DNA of 64,000 bases, taken from Linyphia triangularis (taxonomy: Eukaryota > Arthropoda > Arachnida > Araneae > Linyphiidae). Within the stretch, counting starts at the first letter, position 1. Every line of letters begins with the position of its first letter. The DNA is taken from contig OZ021732.1 in the NCBI GenBank assembly GCA_963978545.1, positions 27,372,123 through 27,436,122 of the forward strand. The letters are read 5' to 3'. Both the position numbers and the translations under genes were made by a program. Under the pieces are notes generated by a model, which was not told the origin of the DNA, did no database searches, and was given only the letters and a program-made list of their open reading frames with translations. Positions 58,366 through 64,000 of this stretch are shown piece after piece.

Positions 58366-59455
58366 ACCAATACTGCCGTGCTAAGCACCAAGTTCGTATT
58401 TTGACCAAACTGAGTTATTTTTACCAGATGGTTCTCTATAGTTTGTTCTACATAATTGTAAGGTTTAATGGTCGTTAGTAGATAAGTTAGAACCAATCAA
58501 ATGAAATTGATAAACTTCAAACGGCAATTTTTCATTCAGAACTGTTGTAGATACGACTTTGGTGCTTAGCATGGCAGAATAAGAATACATAGCTAAAAGA
58601 ACCGATTAATTTTAGCTTGCATTAGAATGACGTCATCACCAGACGATCCTGATGAAAGAGTTTCCGGAACTGGACGGTGACTTCAATATGAAAATTCTAA
58701 TTTATTAATAAAAGTATTGTGATTGATCATGTTTCAGTCGTGACGTCAGACATTTTGAAGAATAGTTATTTGCGACTTTCTAACACATAACAGCTAGAAG
58801 CGAATTCTCCATAGTGTACTTCACGAATACTGGATGACAAGCACATTTTAAGAATTTGATAGGTATTGTTTAATAGCCTTAGAATATTTCAAACGCTTTT
58901 TGAATATGTTAATGATTGATGCTGAAATATTTAAAATTTTTAAAAATATCTGAAAACAGTTTTTATATTTTTTTTTACTTTCTATGAAAAGTTTTGAGTA
59001 TTCCAAAAAGGTTTTAGAATCAAATCGACGGTTCAATTTCAAAATATCCTGCAAATTGAGTTCTAAAAATTTTTGTACAAGTACAGTCAGCGCGCGTTCT
59101 CTCTCTCTCGAGGGTTAAAACCTCATTGACTTTTCTATACATAAAAGGCAAAGATTTTACTAACTCACTCATCATTAATTTTCCCACCTTCCATAGAGTC
59201 ACATATTTTAAGACGTTTTCCAAAATATTTGCTAGAAATAAAGACGGCGGATTGTAAAGGTCAAGATCTTCGTTTCTTTTTAATAAAACACCGCAATTGG
59301 TAAGAAACATAACACCCAAATGAAAGGGGCGGGATTTCATGACAAAAATATTAAAACTCAATTTAAATATAGAATAGTAAAAAAATATTAAAAGGCATAC
59401 ATATAATTTTTTAAAAGGTATAAATATGACCCCAAACTTTGTTGAATGAAAATAC
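58366..59455. other. Gene-free AT-rich stretch
   Basis: No coding exon is supported. A CT run lies at 59098-59109. Confidence 0.45.
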
Positions 59456-59456
59456 G

Positions 59457-59459
<3 letters not shown>

Positions 59460-59501
<42 letters not shown>
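59460..59501. repeat. (AT)n microsatellite, about 20 units
   Basis: Uninterrupted AT dinucleotides. Confidence 0.97.
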
Positions 59502-59502
<1 letters not shown>

Positions 59503-59589
59503 TCGGAAAACTCGTGCATGGGTACGAGTGAAAAATTGCACTTATCTAAATAGCAGTGGAGTAAAAGGCTCTCGTCTCAATCGCATCAA

Positions 59590-59793
59590 ATGTCCCAAAC
59601 GGTCCCGAAAATGTCGTCCTACAGCATCGGACAGAATCGAATCTTCGACACCTCCACTTTTCGCACCAGACCAGGAGCACGCACGTCTTCCAGTCCCACA
59701 ACAGCCTCGTTTTCTCCAATTCTCTTCACTACACTGCACTGCAGCGCAGCAGTCTTAACTGATATATCTTCATCCCATGATCCAACCACCTAG
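59590..59793 (+). CDS. Weak candidate coding exon or CpG-rich first exon
   Basis: A GC-rich island in AT-rich DNA with a Ser/Thr-rich plus-strand frame (MSSYSIGQNRIFDTSTFRTR from 59611) that ends at 59793. On the minus strand the same island ends in a donor-like TTTCAG|GTATGT near 59833, so it could instead be a leftward first exon. Neither peptide is recognised. Confidence 0.25.
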   Translation: MSQTVPKMSSYSIGQNRIFDTSTFRTRPGARTSSSPTTASFSPILFTTLHCSAAVLTDISSSHDPTT

Positions 59794-60500
59794 CCTAATC
59801 TGACTGGCTGTGACCGGCGTCACAACACATACCTGAAAGTTGGTACAAATGTACACAAGAATTAACAAAGAAAAATAGGCTATTCTGATCCCGGTAAATC
59901 AGCTTTAAAGGATCAAAAAGGGGTCAAACGTTCAAAATGAAAAATATTCGAATATCCACTTCTTATATATTTACATCTCTGAAGTTTGGTGCAAATGACA
60001 ACAAAAACAAACACATATAAGGTAACCTATTCAGATGTTGATTAATCAACTTTAAGGAGTTAAAAAAAGGGTCATATGTTCCCAAAGTGTGATATTCAAA
60101 TGTTCCATTTCCAGTATAATCACACCTCTGATATTCGTTAGAAATATTAACAATGGCAAGCATAGAAAAAGTAAGCAATTCCGATATCGATTTTTTAATT
60201 ATAAAGTATTGAGAAGGGTCGAAACGTTCAAACGAGGAATATCTCACAGTCCCTCTCTTTGAAATTCGGTACGAAGGGCAAGTAAGTAAGTTACTCCGAT
60301 GTCGATCAACCAAATTTCAGAGGTCTAAAAAAATTAAACGTTCCAAATGAGAGATATTCAAATGCTTCCCGTCTAATGCAGTCACAACTCTAATATTTGC
60401 TACAAAAGTCAACAAAAGCAAATATAAAAAAAAGTAATATATTCCGATTTCGATGCACTAATTTAAGGAATCGAAATGTTCCAAACGGGGAATATCCCAA

Positions 60501-60643
60501 CGCCAAAGGTGCCGGGTTCGAATCTTGGGTTGGGCAATGATGTTCGTTGTGATTCGGAATCCACCTTAAGCTCTAGGTCCCGGCCTGATTAGCCGTCATT
60601 GTGCATAAATATAGGTCGTTGAGCGTACAAACCAACCAACCCA
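60501..60643 (+). repeat. tRNA-derived SINE, family 2, copy 3 (inside the satellite)
   Basis: Starts just before the B box (gccgggttcgaatctt), so it is 5' truncated. It follows the family-2 body including ctgattagccgtcattgtgc and ends gagcgtacaaaccaaccaac. It lies between satellite phrases aatatcccaa and cccaatgtcac, giving a short probable duplication. Confidence 0.82.
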
Positions 60644-60666
60644 ATGTCACACTTCCAATTTAGTCA

Positions 60667-60728
60667 GCCCGGAGCCGTATGGCCCACGTGAAGTCCTTAC
60701 GACAGAAATCCAACCAACCAACCCAACC
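60667..60728 (+). repeat. Short 5'-truncated LINE 3'-end copy
   Basis: 62 bp reading gcccggagccgtatggccca, then cgtgaagtccttacgacaga, then an AACC tail. It matches the minus-strand end of the LINE at 51181-51240. Target duplications aatttagtca (60657-60666) and aatatagtca (60729-60738) surround it, showing it was inserted by target-primed reverse transcription into the satellite. Confidence 0.75.
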
Positions 60729-60945
60729 AATATAGTCACTCTGACATTTGGAATTAATGCCAACAAAAGCGAGTTTAGAATAAGTAAGCCATGGTGATCT
60801 CGGTTAATTAATTTTAAGGGGTCGAAGCGCATCAAAAACCGAGAAATATCCCATTGCCCTGCTTCCAGTGTAGTTACAATTCTGAACTTTGGTGCAAAGG
60901 CCAACAAGGACAAGCATAGTTTAAGTATGTCGAAGCACTCACTAA

Positions 60946-62133
<1,188 letters not shown>

Positions 62134-62499
62134 GTTTTGAGGAGTTAATCACCCTTAGCATTGAACACGTATAGAAAATAAAAATTCTAATTTTAGTTAT
62201 ACCATATTTTAGTTTGTAATAACTCAGATGAAAGTGACTAACCATAACTTATGTATAAAAAAAAAGATCTTGGGAAATATTTCTTGCATTTTCTAACCAC
62301 CTCAATAATCAAAATGAAGGAGGAGTAAAACAAAACTCCTCCATCCTCTGCTTTTGGAATGTGGAAACAAAAATGTGCCTCTCAAAATAACTCTTATCGG
62401 AAATCTTTCTAAGAACGAAAGGAGAAAAAAAAACAAAAAAAAACCTCACTTGAGCAAATCAGATGAGAAGGCTACAAGCTCAAAGGCCGTCTCGAAGTT

Positions 62500-62508
62500 T
62501 ATAAAAAT
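62500..62508 (+). promoter_or_regulatory. TATA box of the second LRR gene
   Basis: TATAAAAAT, 160 bases before the ATG at 62660. The likely transcription start is near 62530, giving a 5' UTR of about 130 bases in the same exon as the start codon. Confidence 0.5.
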
Positions 62509-62659
62509 ATGACGCGTGAACTACAAAACCCAACAGTGGTCCTTTAAGTTTTCGCTGTCAACCGAGTAAGACGCGTGCCGATCTTCTTGCACATCGCCAT
62601 TCCGGTCTACAACCTGTATCCACAGGGATTCCAAGAAATAACAGCGAACACTCCAGAAA

Positions 62660-63297
62660 ATGAAAACCATTCTCAGTCTAACTATCCTCTGCACACTGCG
62701 GACTTTAGGTGTCCATGGGATGTGTCCGGCCGCCAGTGAAATTAGACCATGCTCGTGCAACGATCCCAAAGATGAAAGCATCATGGTTCAATGCACGGGT
62801 CCGGCAAGTGGTCAGCGGGTGATGTCAGCTCTGGCATCAGTTCGAACTACGGATCCATGGGACCTTCAGTTGGATTCACTGAACCTAGAGGAACTTCCTC
62901 CTAACACAAAGAATGTCGTGTCCCTTCGGCTGACCAACTGCAATCTGGGTCGTCTGCTGAAGTCTTCATCGATGGTGTGGCCCAGGCTGAGCGAGTTTGT
63001 GATCGAGTCTGCCAGGATAGGAGGGAATCCGTGGTCTCAGCTGCAGGGGGCGCATGTCTTGAGGTCAGTGACGATCAGTGAGCTGGTCATGAGGAGCATC
63101 GGGCAGGAATTCCGGAATCTGCCAGCCAGCGTGGAATATCTGGATCTGAGGAAAACCGGAACGACTCGGTTGGAGAACGGATGCATGGCTCAGTTAAAGA
63201 ACTTACTGTACATCTTTATTGCAGACATGCCTCTTACCGAGTTTCCGAGAGAAGCTTTGCCTACTGAGTTGTTGCAGTTGCATACTTTTATTCTTGG
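62660..63297 (+). CDS. Secreted LRR protein, first coding exon (gene continues past window)
   Basis: ATG at 62660 in good context (gaaaATG) opens 212 codons plus two bases, ending at a donor TCTTGG|GTAAGG (63297/63298). It starts with a signal peptide (MKTILSLTILCTLRTLGVHG), then a Cys-rich N-terminal cap (MCPAASEIRPCSCNDPKDES, then VQCTG). LRR-type units follow (NVVSLRLTNCNLGRLL, SVEYLDLRKTGTTRLENG, LKNLLYIFIADMPLTEFP). The plan is that of the gene at 19389, but here one long exon replaces the first ones. It is GC-richer than its surroundings. The LRR C-terminal cap is expected in later exons outside the window. The ligand is unknown. Confidence 0.82.
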
Positions 63298-64000
63298 GTA
63301 AGGAAATTTTTTTCTTGTTTACAACCTATTGGAACACGACTTTTAGAAGCTAGATTAGCAAATTCTTTTGTTACTAAGCATAGTAATAAGTTTCTATGTA
63401 CAATGTTCTGCGTCCAGCTTGGCATTCTGGATATTTAGGAGGTTGAAGGAACCTCTGATAACAACTTCTCTTGTTGTGACATCAACAACAACATTGACTG
63501 TGGTCATTAAATGAAGGAAAATATAGAAAAAATTATTAAAATAGAGATTAGAACAATTATTTTGTTAATAAAAAAATAGCAAAAGATTAAAAAATAAAAC
63601 AAAAATATTTGATAACTATTTTTTGAAACAATGTATGATAATTGATCAAACAAGTTAATTAAAAGAATATAAAAAAATCGATTCGACAGTTAAACAAAAA
63701 TTCGTTTGATTGTTAAATTAAATGTATATAGTACAGGACAAACTTGATTTGAAGACAGATTACTTTAGCTTAAAAGTAAATTCTATAAAGAAAAACGTGT
63801 GTTGAGTTTGATGGAAGAAAGTCTAGATCGCTGTTGAAGTAGGAATATTACTTCCCCCCCCCCCCTTCTTTTTTTTTTCATCCCCATCAATGGCGATGAT
63901 TAGATCATCAAAAGTGAAGAGAGGACTTCAAATTGTGAGAACTTTAGTAAGAGTTAAGAATACTTCTCCGAGATCTAGGTGCACGGCAGTGCACCCGCCA
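63298..64000 (+). other. Start of the next intron of the second LRR gene
   Basis: Begins GTAAGG. AT-rich with a C run at about 63854-63865. No further exon is seen before the end of the window. Confidence 0.6.

Larger units (their letters stand above)
59822..60945 (+). repeat. Diverged tandem satellite, about 130-150 bp units
   Basis: Recurring order: tctgaaatttggtacaaa, caacaaaagcaaacata, gtaagctattccgat, gattaatcaactttaagg, gggtcgaaacgttcaaac, gaatatcccaatg. The first phrase occurs near 59834, 59981, 60130, 60261, 60391, 60740 and 60882. The gap between the fifth and sixth is filled by a family-2 SINE and a LINE tail. Units are too diverged for recent amplification. Confidence 0.75.

Noticed and set aside
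59020..59541. A 173-codon minus-strand open frame with a Tyr-Ile run
   Set aside because: The run is the translated (AT)n microsatellite, and the rest has AT-driven composition with no motif.

Overview
This is a eukaryotic, AT-rich window with intron-split genes, LTR and non-LTR retrotransposons, tRNA-derived SINEs and many inverted-repeat DNA elements. The secreted leucine-rich-repeat (LRR) genes and the mix of BEL/Pao, Ty3/gypsy, I/jockey-type LINE and Tc1 remnants fit an arthropod, most probably a spider or other arachnid. That placement is an inference from gene family and repeat style; no ribosomal or mitochondrial marker is present.

Host genes are few. A complete four-exon gene for a small secreted LRR protein lies at 19389-23702 (+). 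The first exon of a paralogue, with its TATA box, lies at 62500-63297 (+), and that gene continues beyond the window. A GC-rich promoter with a spliced, probably non-coding first exon points leftward at 3328-3456 (-). Beside it at 3605-3955 (+) is a small unrecognised gene whose only internal stop falls inside a possible 48-nt intron. Weak candidate exons lie near 11.8 kb (-), 12.2 kb (+), 14.6 kb (-), 59.6 kb (+) and 61.2 kb (+).

The roughly 39 kb between the two LRR genes is a layered transposon cluster. In order it holds a solo LTR carrying a SINE (24.4-25.2 kb), a tandem array of hairpin units (27.4-27.9 kb) and a 5.4-kb interval bounded by CACTGTTAAAAA inverted repeats with 46-bp subterminal tandem repeats (29.2-34.7 kb). 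That interval contains a Tc1-type pseudogene and two inverted-repeat elements. Next come two tRNA-SINEs of a second family, a BEL/Pao element with near-identical LTRs but a gutted pol (36.8-42.9 kb), a Ty3/gypsy element with all pol domains but several stops and frameshifts (43.1-49.1 kb) and a second solo LTR carrying a SINE (49.4-50.3 kb). A full-length I/jockey-type LINE with target-site duplications (51.2-58.4 kb, minus strand) follows, itself split by a solo LTR, three SINEs and a TTAA-flanked MITE. Last is a diverged tandem satellite (59.8-60.9 kb) with retroposed insertions.

The most informative pattern is the shared 3' end. The LINE, a short 5'-truncated LINE copy and both SINE families all end in AACC-type repeats, and the LINE tail resembles the end of SINE family 1. 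This suggests the LINE machinery mobilises the SINEs. All three solo LTRs and the gypsy element are flanked by the same 4-bp target, ATAT. I found no new defence or metabolic system; the novelty lies in the repeat families and their nesting.
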